46,125 nucleotides of DNA from Chitinophagaceae bacterium (GTDB taxonomy: Bacteria > Bacteroidota > Bacteroidia > Chitinophagales > Chitinophagaceae). The notes under the pieces were generated by a model. The model was not told the DNA's origin. It ran no database searches and was given only the letters and a program-made list of their open reading frames with translations. Position 1 is the first letter of the stretch; each line of letters begins with the position of its first letter. The stretch lies in the NCBI GenBank assembly GCA_947456825.1, contig CANGTM010000007.1:1-46125 (forward strand). The letters run 5' to 3'. A program made the translations under genes and the position numbers. Of this stretch, positions 7,934 to 16,028 are shown in pieces.

Positions 7934-9091
7934 ATGCCTCACTATTATACATTGGGTTCCATTCCGCATAAGCGGCATACACAGTTCAGAAAGCCCGATG
8001 GTACCCTGTACAGCGAACAGTTATTTTCTACCGAAGGATTCAGCGATGACTACGCATTGCTCTATCACTGCCATCCGCCCACGCAGATCATTCGCACCGA
8101 ACCTCAGCAGGATGTATCACCTCAAGTGGCAGAGGAGAAAATGCTTCGTCATCGCAGCTTCGAGGGATTTAAGGTTCCTCGTATCGACGACTATCTCCAA
8201 AGTCGTATACCTGTGTTGGTCAATGGAGATTGTCATATTGTTTTGGCAGCTCCGCGTCTAAGCACTACCGATTATTTCTACAAGAATACCGATGGAGACG
8301 AGTTGATCTTTGTACACGAGGGCAGCGGTACGGTCAAGACACAGTACGGTCAATTACCATTTAGCTACGGCGATTATATTATGTTGCCCCGCGGCACCAT
8401 TTACCAAATACATTTTGATACTCCCGAAAACCGACTCTTTATCGTAGAGTCTTTTACACCACTTCGTTATCCGAAGCGCTACACCAGTCTTCGTGGTCAA
8501 TTGATGGAACATTCTCCCTATTGCGAAAGGGATATTCGTCCGCCACAAGACTTAGTGACCATCGATCAAAAGGGCGATTTTTTGATCAAGGCCAAAAAGA
8601 AAGGGGTGCTCTATGGGCTTCATTACGGTACGCATCCCTTCGATGTGGTAGGGTGGGATGGATGTTGTTATCCTTTCATCTTCTCCATTCACGATTTTGA
8701 ACCCATCACCGGACGTGTGCACATGCCTCCTCCCATTCACCAAACCTTCGAGACAGATGCGTTCGTGGTTTGCTCTTTTGTACCTCGTCTGTTCGATTAT
8801 CATCCCCAAGCCATTCCTGCTCCTTACAATCATTCCAATATTGACAGTGATGAGGTCATCTATTATGTAGATGGCGATTTTATGAGCCGCAAATCGGTAA
8901 CCCGCGGTATGATCACCCTGCATCCGGCCGGTATTCCGCATGGTCCGCATCCGGGCGCGGTCGAAAAAAGTATTGGCGCGAAAGAGACCAAAGAACTCGC
9001 TGTTATGGTCGACACCTTTCGTCCGCTCATGCTGACCCGCCAGGCCCTCGAGATCGAGAACGGCGACTACGTAATGAGCTGGGCCGAGTAG
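7934..9091 (+). CDS. hmgA: Homogentisate 1,2-dioxygenase
   Basis: Opens the aromatic ring of homogentisate to maleylacetoacetate in tyrosine and phenylalanine breakdown; a cytoplasmic non-haem Fe(II) cupin enzyme. The 385-residue protein matches the shorter bacterial branch of the family. Diagnostic segments are DGDELIFVHEGSG, YGDYIMLPRGTIYQ, YNHSNIDSDEVIYYVDG (His300 and Glu307, likely iron ligands) and LHPAGIPHGPHPG with further His residues. The other genes of the pathway (4-hydroxyphenylpyruvate dioxygenase, fumarylacetoacetase) are not in this window, which is unusual because they are often adjacent. Confidence 0.92.
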   Translation: MPHYYTLGSIPHKRHTQFRKPDGTLYSEQLFSTEGFSDDYALLYHCHPPTQIIRTEPQQDVSPQVAEEKMLRHRSFEGFKVPRIDDYLQSRIPVLVNGDCHIVLAAPRLSTTDYFYKNTDGDELIFVHEGSGTVKTQYGQLPFSYGDYIMLPRGTIYQIHFDTPENRLFIVESFTPLRYPKRYTSLRGQLMEHSPYCERDIRPPQDLVTIDQKGDFLIKAKKKGVLYGLHYGTHPFDVVGWDGCCYPFIFSIHDFEPITGRVHMPPPIHQTFETDAFVVCSFVPRLFDYHPQAIPAPYNHSNIDSDEVIYYVDGDFMSRKSVTRGMITLHPAGIPHGPHPGAVEKSIGAKETKELAVMVDTFRPLMLTRQALEIENGDYVMSWAE

Positions 9092-9212
9092 AAGGGGTAT
9101 GGGTCGTGCCTTTGAGAGCAGCTTGTAAATAGCTGAAATACATTATTTTGTGATTATTTTTCTGCGCCAGTCTCCGGGTTTTCCACCGTCGGGGAAAAAA
9201 TCGGCGATTTTC

Positions 9213-9243
9213 TTCGTTATTCCCTGATAACGACCTATCTTTG
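9213..9243 (+). promoter_or_regulatory. Promoter of the infA-rplQ ribosomal operon
   Basis: TATCTTTG at 9236-9243 is an exact -7 box; TTCG at 9213-9216 sits 19 bases upstream as a one-mismatch -33. The infA ATG is 16 bases past the box. The 168-base spacer after hmgA also has a short inverted repeat (AAAATCG/CGATTTT, 9197-9211). This means the operon starts here and is not read through from an upstream spc operon. Confidence 0.65.
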
Positions 9244-9259
9244 CACCCCTTAAAATCGT

Positions 9260-9478
9260 ATGTCGAAACAACCGCTGATCAAGCAAGATGGAATCATTCT
9301 GGAAGCATTGTCAAATGCCATGTTCAGAGTTAAGCTTGAAAACGGTCACGAGATCCTGGCCACGATCTCCGGAAAAATGAGGATGCATTACATCCGCATT
9401 CTGCCCGGTGACAAAGTAGGAGTTGAGCTTTCGCCCTACGATCTGACAAGGGGTCGGATCAATTTCCGATACAAATAA
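9260..9478 (+). CDS. infA: Translation initiation factor IF-1
   Basis: 72 residues, the normal IF-1 length. The OB-fold landmarks are present: [41 protein letters not shown] and [19 protein letters not shown]-1 binds the A site of the 30S subunit during initiation. It is first in the operon infA-rpmJ-rpsM-rpsK-rpsD-rpoA-rplQ and has its own promoter. In most Bacteroidota the gene follows secY and map; here a homogentisate dioxygenase gene precedes it. Confidence 0.98.
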   Translation: MSKQPLIKQDGIILEALSNAMFRVKLENGHEILATISGKMRMHYIRILPGDKVGVELSPYDLTRGRINFRYK

Positions 9479-9497
9479 GACCGAAAAATAAAACAAG

Positions 9498-9614
9498 ATG
9501 AAAGTAAGAGCCTCCATCAAAAAGCGCAGCGTAGACTGTAAGATCGTTCGTCGCAAAGGCAAGCTGTACATCATTAACAAAAAGAATCCCCGCTTCAAGC
9601 AACGCCAGGGATAA
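9498..9614 (+). CDS. rpmJ: 50S ribosomal protein L36, zinc-free form
   Basis: Too short for the ORF track. ATG at 9498 opens a 38-codon frame, [20 protein letters not shown]... ending RFKQRQG and TAA at 9612-9614. It aligns end to end with L36. Of the four zinc ligands in the zinc-ribbon form (C11, C14, C27, H33), only C14 remains; the others are Ser11, Asn27 and Phe33, so this is the C-minus form that does not bind zinc. It lies 19 bases after infA and 37 before rpsM. Confidence 0.96.
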   Translation: MKVRASIKKRSVDCKIVRRKGKLYIINKKNPRFKQRQG

Positions 9615-9651
9615 TCTTAGTCAATAACCTATTCAACAATAACAAACTATT

Positions 9652-10032
9652 ATGGCTCGTATTGCCGGTGTTGATTTACCAAAAAACAAAAGAGGGGAGA
9701 TCGGTCTCACCTATATCTTCGGAATTGGTCCTGCCACTGCCCGTTACATTCTCGACAAGCACAGCATTGATCGCAACAAGAAAGTGCACGAGTGGAACGA
9801 CGATGAGCTCAATGCCATTCGTTCCGTCATCACCGAAGAGCTGAAAGTAGAAGGTCAGCTTCGTTCTGAAGTTCAGATGAGCATCAAGCGTTTGCTCGAT
9901 ATCGCTTGCTATCGCGGTCTTCGTCATCGTAAGGGTCTGCCCGTTCGTGGACAGCGTACCAAGACGAACAGCCGTACCCGTAAAGGAAAACGTAAAACCG
10001 TTGCCGGTAAGAAGAAGGCAGCTAAAAAATAA
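9652..10032 (+). CDS. rpsM: 30S ribosomal protein S13
   Basis: 126 residues. The N-terminus [21 protein letters not shown], the helix-two-turn-helix region, [27 protein letters not shown] and a basic tail ending KKKAAKK are all typical. S13 sits in the 30S head and contacts the large subunit and tRNA. It is part of the alpha operon. No Shine-Dalgarno sequence precedes the start, only A-rich sequence, as is usual for the phylum. Confidence 0.98.
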   Translation: MARIAGVDLPKNKRGEIGLTYIFGIGPATARYILDKHSIDRNKKVHEWNDDELNAIRSVITEELKVEGQLRSEVQMSIKRLLDIACYRGLRHRKGLPVRGQRTKTNSRTRKGKRKTVAGKKKAAKK

Positions 10033-10056
10033 TTAACAGACGATCATCCAATCATC

Positions 10057-10467
10057 ATGGCAAAAGCACAACAACAGCAACCCAGCGCCAAGGCCGCCGC
10101 TAAGAAAAGAGTGGTGAAGGTAGACGCCTACGGCGACGCCCACATCTCCGCTACTTTCAATAATATCATCATCAGTCTTACCAATAAGACCGGTCAGGTG
10201 ATCTCTTGGAGCAGTGCCGGCAAAATGGGATTCCGCGGATCTAAAAAGAATACTCCTTATGCCGCTCAAACGGCCGCTGCAGATGCAGCCCGTGCCGCCT
10301 TTGATGCAGGTCTCAAGCGCGTAGACGTCTACGTTAAAGGACCCGGCTCAGGTCGTGAGGGTGCCATTCGCTCGTTGTCACAAAGTGGTATCGAGGTGGT
10401 GATGATCAAGGACGTTACGCCAATGCCTCACAATGGCTGCCGTCCTCCCAAGAAGAGACGAGTTTAA
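10057..10467 (+). CDS. rpsK: 30S ribosomal protein S11
   Basis: 136 residues. After an N-terminal Lys/Ala/Gln extension comes the conserved core: [53 protein letters not shown] and the C-terminal [19 protein letters not shown]11 forms part of the platform of the 30S subunit. It follows rpsM by 24 bases; the 112-base spacer to rpsD is long for this operon and contains dyad symmetry (separate entry). Confidence 0.98.
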   Translation: MAKAQQQQPSAKAAAKKRVVKVDAYGDAHISATFNNIIISLTNKTGQVISWSSAGKMGFRGSKKNTPYAAQTAAADAARAAFDAGLKRVDVYVKGPGSGREGAIRSLSQSGIEVVMIKDVTPMPHNGCRPPKKRRV

Positions 10468-10579
10468 TTGACATACGCCATTTGCGTTTCATTTTATAAA
10501 AGGGTGCGCGATTAATTTTTTAAAAGCTTTTTACCGATCGCGTCACCGGTTTTTAAAAAAGCTTAAATGAACAATCACT
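10468..10579 (+). promoter_or_regulatory. Structured spacer before rpsD, possible S4-binding leader
   Basis: The 112-base spacer contains a perfect AAAAGCTTTT palindrome followed by ACCG, and about 15 bases later CGGT followed by TTTTAAAAAAGCTT. The outer AAGCTTTTT/AAAAAGCTT arms and inner ACCG/CGGT arms could form an imperfect hairpin just before the rpsD start. S4 represses its own operon through mRNA leaders in other bacteria, and I recall a Bacteroidia rpsD leader motif from comparative work. Whether this matches it is an inference I cannot test here. Confidence 0.35.
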
Positions 10580-11185
10580 ATGGCAAGGTACAATGGTCCT
10601 AAGACCAAGATCTCCCGTATTTTCGGGGAGCCCATTTTGGGCAATGGAAAATGGCTGGGTAAGAACAGTAATCCTCCCGGTCAGCATGGAGAAAAGCGTA
10701 AGCGTAAATCGCTCGGCGAATATGCCCTGCAATTGCGTGAGAAGCAAAAAGCCAAATACACCTACGGGGTATTGGAAAAACAATTCCGCAAAACATTCGA
10801 GGAAGCCGCCCGCCGCAAGGGGGTAACCGGTGAGAACCTCATCCAGTTACTTGAGGCCCGTCTGGACAATACGGTATTCCGTATGGGGATCGCTCCCTCT
10901 CGTCCGGCTGCCCGTCAATTGGTAAGCCATAAGCACGTTGAAGTGAACGGCAAGGTAGTTAACGTACCTTCTTTTCAATTAAAGCCAGGTGATGTGGTAA
11001 CCATCAAGGTCAGCAGCAAAGAGCGCGCTTCCATCGCCGGAGCTATTCGCGGAAAGAATCCCAAGTACAATTGGATCGACTTCAACGAGACCGCTGTCAA
11101 GGGAACCTTTATCGCTTATCCCGAAAGAGAGAGCGTGCCCGAGAATATCAAGGAGCAACTTATTGTCGAATTGTACTCTAAGTAA
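10580..11185 (+). CDS. rpsD: 30S ribosomal protein S4
   Basis: 201 residues, normal length. Begins [13 protein letters not shown]; contains [18 protein letters not shown] and the S4 RNA-binding domain [21 protein letters not shown]; ends [11 protein letters not shown]4 binds 16S rRNA early in 30S assembly and is often the autoregulator of the alpha operon. None of the zinc-binding cysteines of some S4 forms is present. The structured spacer upstream could be the site of autoregulation. Confidence 0.98.
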   Translation: MARYNGPKTKISRIFGEPILGNGKWLGKNSNPPGQHGEKRKRKSLGEYALQLREKQKAKYTYGVLEKQFRKTFEEAARRKGVTGENLIQLLEARLDNTVFRMGIAPSRPAARQLVSHKHVEVNGKVVNVPSFQLKPGDVVTIKVSSKERASIAGAIRGKNPKYNWIDFNETAVKGTFIAYPERESVPENIKEQLIVELYSK

Positions 11186-11224
11186 TAACGAGGAGTTTTT
11201 CCTTACCATTTAAAGTAATCAACT

Positions 11225-12226
11225 ATGGCCATCCTGAATTTTCAAAAGCCCGATAAGATCATTCTTCAGAAAGCATCCGACTTTCATGCGCAGTTCGAGT
11301 TTCGTCCGTTGGAGCCCGGATATGGGGTAACCATCGGTAATGCCCTGCGTCGTGTATTACTTAACTCCCTCGAGGGGTATGCTATCGTCGGTATCAAGAT
11401 CGAAGGCGTCGATCATGAGTTCGCTACCCTAAAGGGTATTAGCGAAGACGTGGTCGAAATGTTGCTGAACCTCAAACAAGTTCGCTTCAAGAAGATCGGC
11501 GATCAGGAGTTTACCGCTGAGAAGATCAGCCTTTCTATTAAGAATAAGACGGAGTTTACCGCTGCCCTGATCGGGGAGAACACCCAGTCTTTTCAGATCA
11601 TGAACCCTGAGTTGCTCATCTGTACCCTTGATGGTTCTGCCCGTCTGGACATGGAGCTGACTATCGGTAAGGGCCGTGGGTATGTATCTGCCGAAGACAA
11701 CAAGCCTAAAGATGCTCCGTTGGGATATATTCCTGTCGATGCCATCTACACACCCATCAAGAACGTTAAATACAGTATCGAGAATACTCGTGTGGAGCAG
11801 CGTACCGACTTCGAAAAGTTGATCATGGAAGTGGCCACCGATGGAACGATCCATCCCGAGGAAGCTGTAAAGCAGGCCTCTCGTATCCTGATCCAACATT
11901 TGATGATCATCACCGACGAGAACATCACCTTCGATAATAAAGAAGAAAAGAAAGAAGATCTGGTCGATGAGCAAACCTTGCAACTGCGCAAAGTGCTGAA
12001 GACTCCGCTTGAGGACCTCGATCTTTCTGTTCGTGCCTTTAACTGTCTGAAAGCCGCTAAGATCAATTCACTAAGCGAGTTGGTACAATACGAGCAAGAA
12101 GACCTGATGAAATTCCGCAACTTCGGACAAAAGTCATTGTCCGAGATCGAGCAAGTGCTGTCAGAAAGAGGCTTGCACTTTGGAATGGATCTGGTGAAGT
12201 TGGGTATCGACCTGAGCGAGTTCTAA
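11225..12226 (+). CDS. rpoA: RNA polymerase alpha subunit
   Basis: 333 residues. The N-terminal dimerisation domain includes FRPLEPGYGVTIGNALRRVLL and VEDV-like segments (ISEDVVEMLLNLKQV). The C-terminal domain is intact from about residue 255: TPLEDLDLSVRAFNCLKAA, LVQYEQEDLMKFRNFGQKSL and EIEQVLSERGLHFGM, which contact DNA and activators. The two domains are joined by an acidic/Lys-rich linker (NKEEKKEDLVDEQ). Part of the ribosomal alpha operon, 39 bases after rpsD. Confidence 0.98.
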   Translation: MAILNFQKPDKIILQKASDFHAQFEFRPLEPGYGVTIGNALRRVLLNSLEGYAIVGIKIEGVDHEFATLKGISEDVVEMLLNLKQVRFKKIGDQEFTAEKISLSIKNKTEFTAALIGENTQSFQIMNPELLICTLDGSARLDMELTIGKGRGYVSAEDNKPKDAPLGYIPVDAIYTPIKNVKYSIENTRVEQRTDFEKLIMEVATDGTIHPEEAVKQASRILIQHLMIITDENITFDNKEEKKEDLVDEQTLQLRKVLKTPLEDLDLSVRAFNCLKAAKINSLSELVQYEQEDLMKFRNFGQKSLSEIEQVLSERGLHFGMDLVKLGIDLSEF

Positions 12227-12307
12227 ATTTATTCAATCACGCCCTTTGCAAAGAGGGGCAACCACTGCAATTCCTGACACGGTGCAGTGTTCATAAAACA
12301 AAATGTC
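12227..12307 (+). promoter_or_regulatory. Spacer before rplQ with a hairpin
   Basis: The 81 bases between rpoA and rplQ hold a perfect 7-bp inverted repeat, CACTGCA (12263-12269) and TGCAGTG (12283-12289), with a 13-base loop, ending 18 bases before the rplQ ATG. A weaker dyad, GCCCTTTGCAAAGAGGGGC, lies at 12241-12259. No -7 box is visible. It may be a translational control element or an RNA-processing site; low confidence. Confidence 0.25.
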
Positions 12308-12808
12308 ATGCGTCACGGAGACAAAGTAAACAACCTGGGTAGAAAGAAAGCCCACAGAGATGCCCTGTTGAGCAATCTGGCTTGTCAGCTTATCGCACAC
12401 AAGCGTATCGTAACTACTACTGCCAAGGCCAAGGCCCTGCGCGTATATGTTGAGCCTATCATTACCAAGGCTAAAGAGAACACCACCAATCAACGTCGTG
12501 TAGTATTCAGCTATCTGCAAGACAAAGAGGCCGTTAAGGAACTCTTTGGCGCCGTTGCCGAAAAAGTGGCCGGTCGTCCCGGAGGTTACACCCGCATCAT
12601 CAAATTGAGATTCCGTACCGGAGATAATGCCGATACGTCCATGATCGAGCTGGTGGATTTTAACGAGATCTATGGTAAGGGTAAAGGCGAAGAAAAGACC
12701 ACGGCCAAGAAAACCCGTCGTTCCGGCTCACGCAAAAAAGCTGCCGCACCAGCAGCAGCTCCTGCAGCCACGGAAGCCTCTGCCGAAGAGACCCCTGCCG
12801 CCGAATAA
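12308..12808 (+). CDS. rplQ: 50S ribosomal protein L17
   Basis: The ORF-track GTG start (12287) would add MFIKQNV before the conserved N-terminus, so the ATG at 12308 ([20 protein letters not shown]) is used, giving 166 residues. Conserved segments: [20 protein letters not shown] and [20 protein letters not shown]. After residue ~120 there is a Lys/Ala/Glu-rich tail ([20 protein letters not shown]), typical of Bacteroidota L17 and probably disordered. Last gene of the operon, followed at once by a strong terminator. Confidence 0.97.
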   Translation: MRHGDKVNNLGRKKAHRDALLSNLACQLIAHKRIVTTTAKAKALRVYVEPIITKAKENTTNQRRVVFSYLQDKEAVKELFGAVAEKVAGRPGGYTRIIKLRFRTGDNADTSMIELVDFNEIYGKGKGEEKTTAKKTRRSGSRKKAAAPAAAPAATEASAEETPAAE

Positions 12809-12830
12809 GTTTAAAGGATCTGATTATATC

Positions 12831-12861
12831 AATGCCCCTCCTCTCGAGGGGCATTTTTTTG
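12831..12861 (+). terminator. Intrinsic terminator of the infA-rplQ operon
   Basis: A perfect 10-bp stem, AATGCCCCTC (12831-12840) and GAGGGGCATT (12846-12855), with a 5-base loop and a T-run directly after. It lies 22 bases after the rplQ stop. Confidence 0.9.
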
Positions 12862-12898
12862 TCTTCTATATTTTAGAGCTTCACTGCGCTCAATGGGT

Positions 12899-12906
12899 TA
12901 TTTTTG
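12899..12906 (+). promoter_or_regulatory. -7 box of aguB-aguA
   Basis: TATTTTTG is an exact TAnnTTTG ending 11 bases before the aguB ATG (12918). It lies just after the rplQ terminator, so the agmatine genes form a separate unit with a very short leader. Confidence 0.55.
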
Positions 12907-12917
12907 CGCCATAAACA

Positions 12918-13799
12918 ATGCCTATGAGATCGGTATCAGTTGGCTTGGTGCAGATGAGTTGCTCCCATAACAAAGCAGATAATCTGGGCAAGGCTATCAG
13001 AGAGGTCGAACAAGCGGCCGCCAAGGGTGCTCAGGTGATCTGCTTGCAAGAGCTTTTTACATCTCTTTACTTTTGCGATGTAGAGGCATACGAGAATTTT
13101 CAGTTGGCTGAGCCCATTCCCGGTCCTTCCACAGAGGCGTTGCAACAGGTAGCCAAGCGATTGGGTGTTGTGATCGTGGCTTCGCTCTTCGAGAAGCGGG
13201 CCGAGGGACTTTATCATAATACCACTGCTGTTATCGATGCCGATGGAAGTTATTTGGGTAAGTACAGAAAGATGCACATCCCTGACGATCCGGCTTATTA
13301 CGAGAAATTTTACTTTACGCCCGGCGATCTTGGTTATAAAGTTTTTAAAACAAAGTTTGCCACCATTGGCGTACTCATCTGCTGGGACCAGTGGTATCCC
13401 GAGGCTGCGCGTATTACAGCGCTGATGGGTGCCGAAATTCTATTTTATCCAACGGCCATTGGATGGGCCACCAGTCAAGACCAGGCGACCAATACCGAAC
13501 AATACGGAGCCTGGCAAACCATGCAACGAAGTCATGCGGTGGCCAATGGCGTTCATGTCGTCAGCGTCAATAGAGTGGGATTGGAGCAAAATGGGGCCAT
13601 GCAGTTTTGGGGCGGATCTTTTGTGTCAAATCCTTTTGGAACCCTCATTTGGCAAGGCTCGCACGACAAAGAAGAAACGGCCGTTGTTACACTCGATCTT
13701 TCAAAGACCGATCATTACAGAACGCATTGGCCTTTCTTAAGAGATCGTCGTATCGATTCGTATCAGCCCATCACCAAGCGTTATGTAGATGAATACTGA
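12918..13799 (+). CDS. aguB: N-carbamoylputrescine amidase
   Basis: Hydrolyses N-carbamoylputrescine to putrescine, CO2 and ammonia, the last step of the agmatine route to polyamines. At 293 residues it is of family length. The nitrilase-fold catalytic triad is visible: Glu in VICLQELF, Lys in GKYRKMHIPDD and Cys in VLICWDQWYPEAAR. The fit to plant and bacterial N-carbamoylputrescine amidases, and the overlapping aguA, make the substrate assignment strong. A second in-frame ATG at 12924 (MRSVSVGLVQ) is an alternative start. The 11-base overlap with aguA suggests translational coupling. Confidence 0.93.
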   Translation: MPMRSVSVGLVQMSCSHNKADNLGKAIREVEQAAAKGAQVICLQELFTSLYFCDVEAYENFQLAEPIPGPSTEALQQVAKRLGVVIVASLFEKRAEGLYHNTTAVIDADGSYLGKYRKMHIPDDPAYYEKFYFTPGDLGYKVFKTKFATIGVLICWDQWYPEAARITALMGAEILFYPTAIGWATSQDQATNTEQYGAWQTMQRSHAVANGVHVVSVNRVGLEQNGAMQFWGGSFVSNPFGTLIWQGSHDKEETAVVTLDLSKTDHYRTHWPFLRDRRIDSYQPITKRYVDEY

Positions 13800-14841
13800 C
13801 CAGCGCACACCCAGAGAGCTGGGTTATTATTTTCCTGCGGAGTTTGCTCCCCATGCTGCCACCTGGCTCAGCTGGCCTCATAAGGAGGCTTCGTGGCCCG
13901 GCAAGATCCAAACCATCTATCCCAGTTATGTCAAGTTCATAAAAGAGCTGACCCAAGGTGAGCAGGTCAAGATCAATGTGGCCGATGCGGCTATGCAACA
14001 ACAAGCCACCGACTGGTTACTTCGTTTTGATGTAGATCTTTCGAAAGTTGATTTTTTTCATCATCACACCAATGATGCCTGGTGCAGAGACCATGGCCCT
14101 GCTTTTTTGATCAACCCTGCGGCCGCTCAAAAAAAAGTAATTGTTGATTGGGGATATAACGCGTGGGGAAACAAGTATCCGCCTTACGATCTCGATGATG
14201 TGATTCCTACCCGTATTGCCGAGCACTACCAAATGCCGGTGTGGCATCCCGGTATTGTGATGGAGGGGGGTAGTGTAGAGTTTAACGGGGCTGGCACGTT
14301 GCTAACCTCCACGGCCTGCTTATTAAATCCCAATCGCAATCCTCACTTGAACCAAGACCAGATAGAGCAATACTTGCGCGACTATTACGGAGTGGAACAG
14401 ATCTTATGGGTAGATGAAGGGATCGTAGGAGACGATACGGACGGACATATCGACGACACGGTTCGCTTCGTTAATGCCGATACGGTGCTGGCCACGGTAG
14501 AGACGGATCGTAACGATGACAATTATGAGTTGCTGCAAACCAATCTTCGCCAGCTCAAGGCCATGCGGTTGCCGGGTGATCGATCGCTCAATATCATTGA
14601 GCTGCCGATGCCACCGGCCCTTGTTTACGAGGAGCAGCGCTTACCTTGTTCCTATGCCAACTTTTATATTGCCAATCGTTCGGTGATCGTGCCCGTATTT
14701 AACTGCAAGCAAGACGACACGGCACTTCGTATTATTGAGCAGTGTTTTCCGGATCGAAGGGTGGTAGGCATCGATTCGGTCGATATTATTTGGGGACTGG
14801 GTAGTTTTCATTGCCTGAGCCAGCAAGAGCCGCTGGTATAA
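13789..14841 (+). CDS. aguA: Agmatine deiminase
   Basis: Converts agmatine to N-carbamoylputrescine plus ammonia; its product is the substrate of the overlapping aguB. The 350-residue protein has the peptidyl-arginine-deiminase-type fold. Key segments: ATWLSWPHKEASWPG, NDAWCRDHGPAFL, VMEGGSVEFNGAGTLL, DDTDGHIDDTVRF and the catalytic Cys motif GLGSFHCLSQQEP (commonly GGGNIHCITQQ). Asn-Ile to Ser-Phe just before the catalytic His-Cys is a mild deviation. The ATG overlaps the last 11 bases of aguB. An arginine decarboxylase gene (source of agmatine) is not in the window. Confidence 0.94.
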   Translation: MNTDQRTPRELGYYFPAEFAPHAATWLSWPHKEASWPGKIQTIYPSYVKFIKELTQGEQVKINVADAAMQQQATDWLLRFDVDLSKVDFFHHHTNDAWCRDHGPAFLINPAAAQKKVIVDWGYNAWGNKYPPYDLDDVIPTRIAEHYQMPVWHPGIVMEGGSVEFNGAGTLLTSTACLLNPNRNPHLNQDQIEQYLRDYYGVEQILWVDEGIVGDDTDGHIDDTVRFVNADTVLATVETDRNDDNYELLQTNLRQLKAMRLPGDRSLNIIELPMPPALVYEEQRLPCSYANFYIANRSVIVPVFNCKQDDTALRIIEQCFPDRRVVGIDSVDIIWGLGSFHCLSQQEPLV

Positions 14842-14880
14842 TTTGTGCACATCTTTGGGTGTTGGCAGGGGCAAAAGCAT

Positions 14881-14888
14881 TATTTTTA
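14881..14888 (+). promoter_or_regulatory. Candidate -7 box of carA-aroQ
   Basis: TATTTTTA differs from TAnnTTTG only at the last base; TTTG at 14854-14857 is a candidate -33 with a 23-base spacer. It would give a leader of about 25 bases to the carA ATG at 14920 and leaves the ORF-track GTG (14845) untranscribed. Confidence 0.35.
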
Positions 14889-14919
14889 CGCAATTTGTTT
14901 TTACTGTAACCCTACGATT

Positions 14920-16026
14920 ATGCCCTCCTCATCTACCCCCGCTGTTTTGGTGCTCGCTGACGGAACGGTCCATCATGGTCTGGCCTTCGGTGCCATCGGC
15001 ACAACGACCGGCGAGATCTGTTTTAATACCGGCATGACCGGCTACCAAGAGGTCTTTACCGATCCCAGCTATTTTGGGCAGATCCTTATCATGAATACGG
15101 CCCATGTGGGCAATTATGGCGTAAAGGACCTTGATGTGGAATCCGACAGCATCAAGATCAGTGGACTCATTGGCAGAAATCTCGAAGCACTTTATTCTCG
15201 TCGGCAAGCCACTGCCTCGTTACAGGAATACCTGGAAAAAAGTGGCGTGGTCTCTATAGAGGGCGTTGATACGCGCTCACTGGTGGCTCATATTCGCACG
15301 AAGGGCGCCATGAATTGTATCATCTCTTCGGAGACCACCGATATAGAGGCCTTACAAAAAAAGTTACAGGCAGTGCCCAATATGGATGGCTTAGAGCTGG
15401 CCTCAAAGGTGAGTACGGCCAAGGCCTACGAACTGGGCGATGCCAACGCTGACATTCGTATCGCCGTAATGGACTACGGAGTAAAGCGAAATATCTTGCA
15501 ATGTATGGTCGAGCGCGGAGCACATGTAAAAGTGTTTCCGGCCCGTACGTCGCTTCAAGAGGTAAAGCAGTTTGACCCCAGTGGGTATTTTATATCGAAC
15601 GGGCCTGGCGATCCGGCTCCCATGGATTATGCTGTCTCGTTCGTAAAGGAGGTGATGAACGAAGGAAAGCCGCTTTTCGGCATTTGCCTGGGACATCAAT
15701 TACTGGCACTGGCCAACGATATTCCCACTTTTAAGATGCATCACGGACATCGCGGGCTCAACCATCCGGTAAAAAATTTGGAGACAGGCCGCTCCGAGAT
15801 CACCACGCAAAATCATGGATTTGGGGTAGATCCGGCCGCCGTAAAAAAAGCCGATCATATTCAAATTACGCACGTAAATCTCAATGACCAGTCGATCGAA
15901 GGAATCAGGGTAAAAGGCAAGCCTGCTTTCTCGGTGCAATATCACCCTGAGGCCACACCGGGCCCGCACGACAGCCGCTATCTGTTCGATCAGTTCATTG
16001 ACATGATCAGGGCCTCAAAAAATTAG
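14920..16026 (+). CDS. carA: Carbamoyl-phosphate synthase small subunit
   Basis: Glutaminase subunit that feeds ammonia to CarB for carbamoyl phosphate (arginine and pyrimidine synthesis). The 25-residue extension from the GTG at 14845 in the track has no family counterpart, so the ATG at 14920 is used (368 residues). Visible: the N-terminal CarA domain (GEICFNTGMTGYQEVFTDPSY, VDTRSLVAHIRTKG) and a class I glutamine amidotransferase domain with FISNGPGDP, nucleophile Cys in GICLGHQLLALA, and His-Pro-Glu in YHPEATPGPHDSRYLF. carB is not in the window. aroQ follows with a 2-base gap. Confidence 0.97.
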   Translation: MPSSSTPAVLVLADGTVHHGLAFGAIGTTTGEICFNTGMTGYQEVFTDPSYFGQILIMNTAHVGNYGVKDLDVESDSIKISGLIGRNLEALYSRRQATASLQEYLEKSGVVSIEGVDTRSLVAHIRTKGAMNCIISSETTDIEALQKKLQAVPNMDGLELASKVSTAKAYELGDANADIRIAVMDYGVKRNILQCMVERGAHVKVFPARTSLQEVKQFDPSGYFISNGPGDPAPMDYAVSFVKEVMNEGKPLFGICLGHQLLALANDIPTFKMHHGHRGLNHPVKNLETGRSEITTQNHGFGVDPAAVKKADHIQITHVNLNDQSIEGIRVKGKPAFSVQYHPEATPGPHDSRYLFDQFIDMIRASKN

Positions 16027-16028
16027 TC

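Noticed and set aside
14845-14919. GTG-start extension of carA in the ORF track
   Set aside because: The extra 25 residues (Cys/Phe/Tyr-rich) have no family counterpart and precede the candidate -7 box; the ATG at 14920 gives the usual N-terminus.
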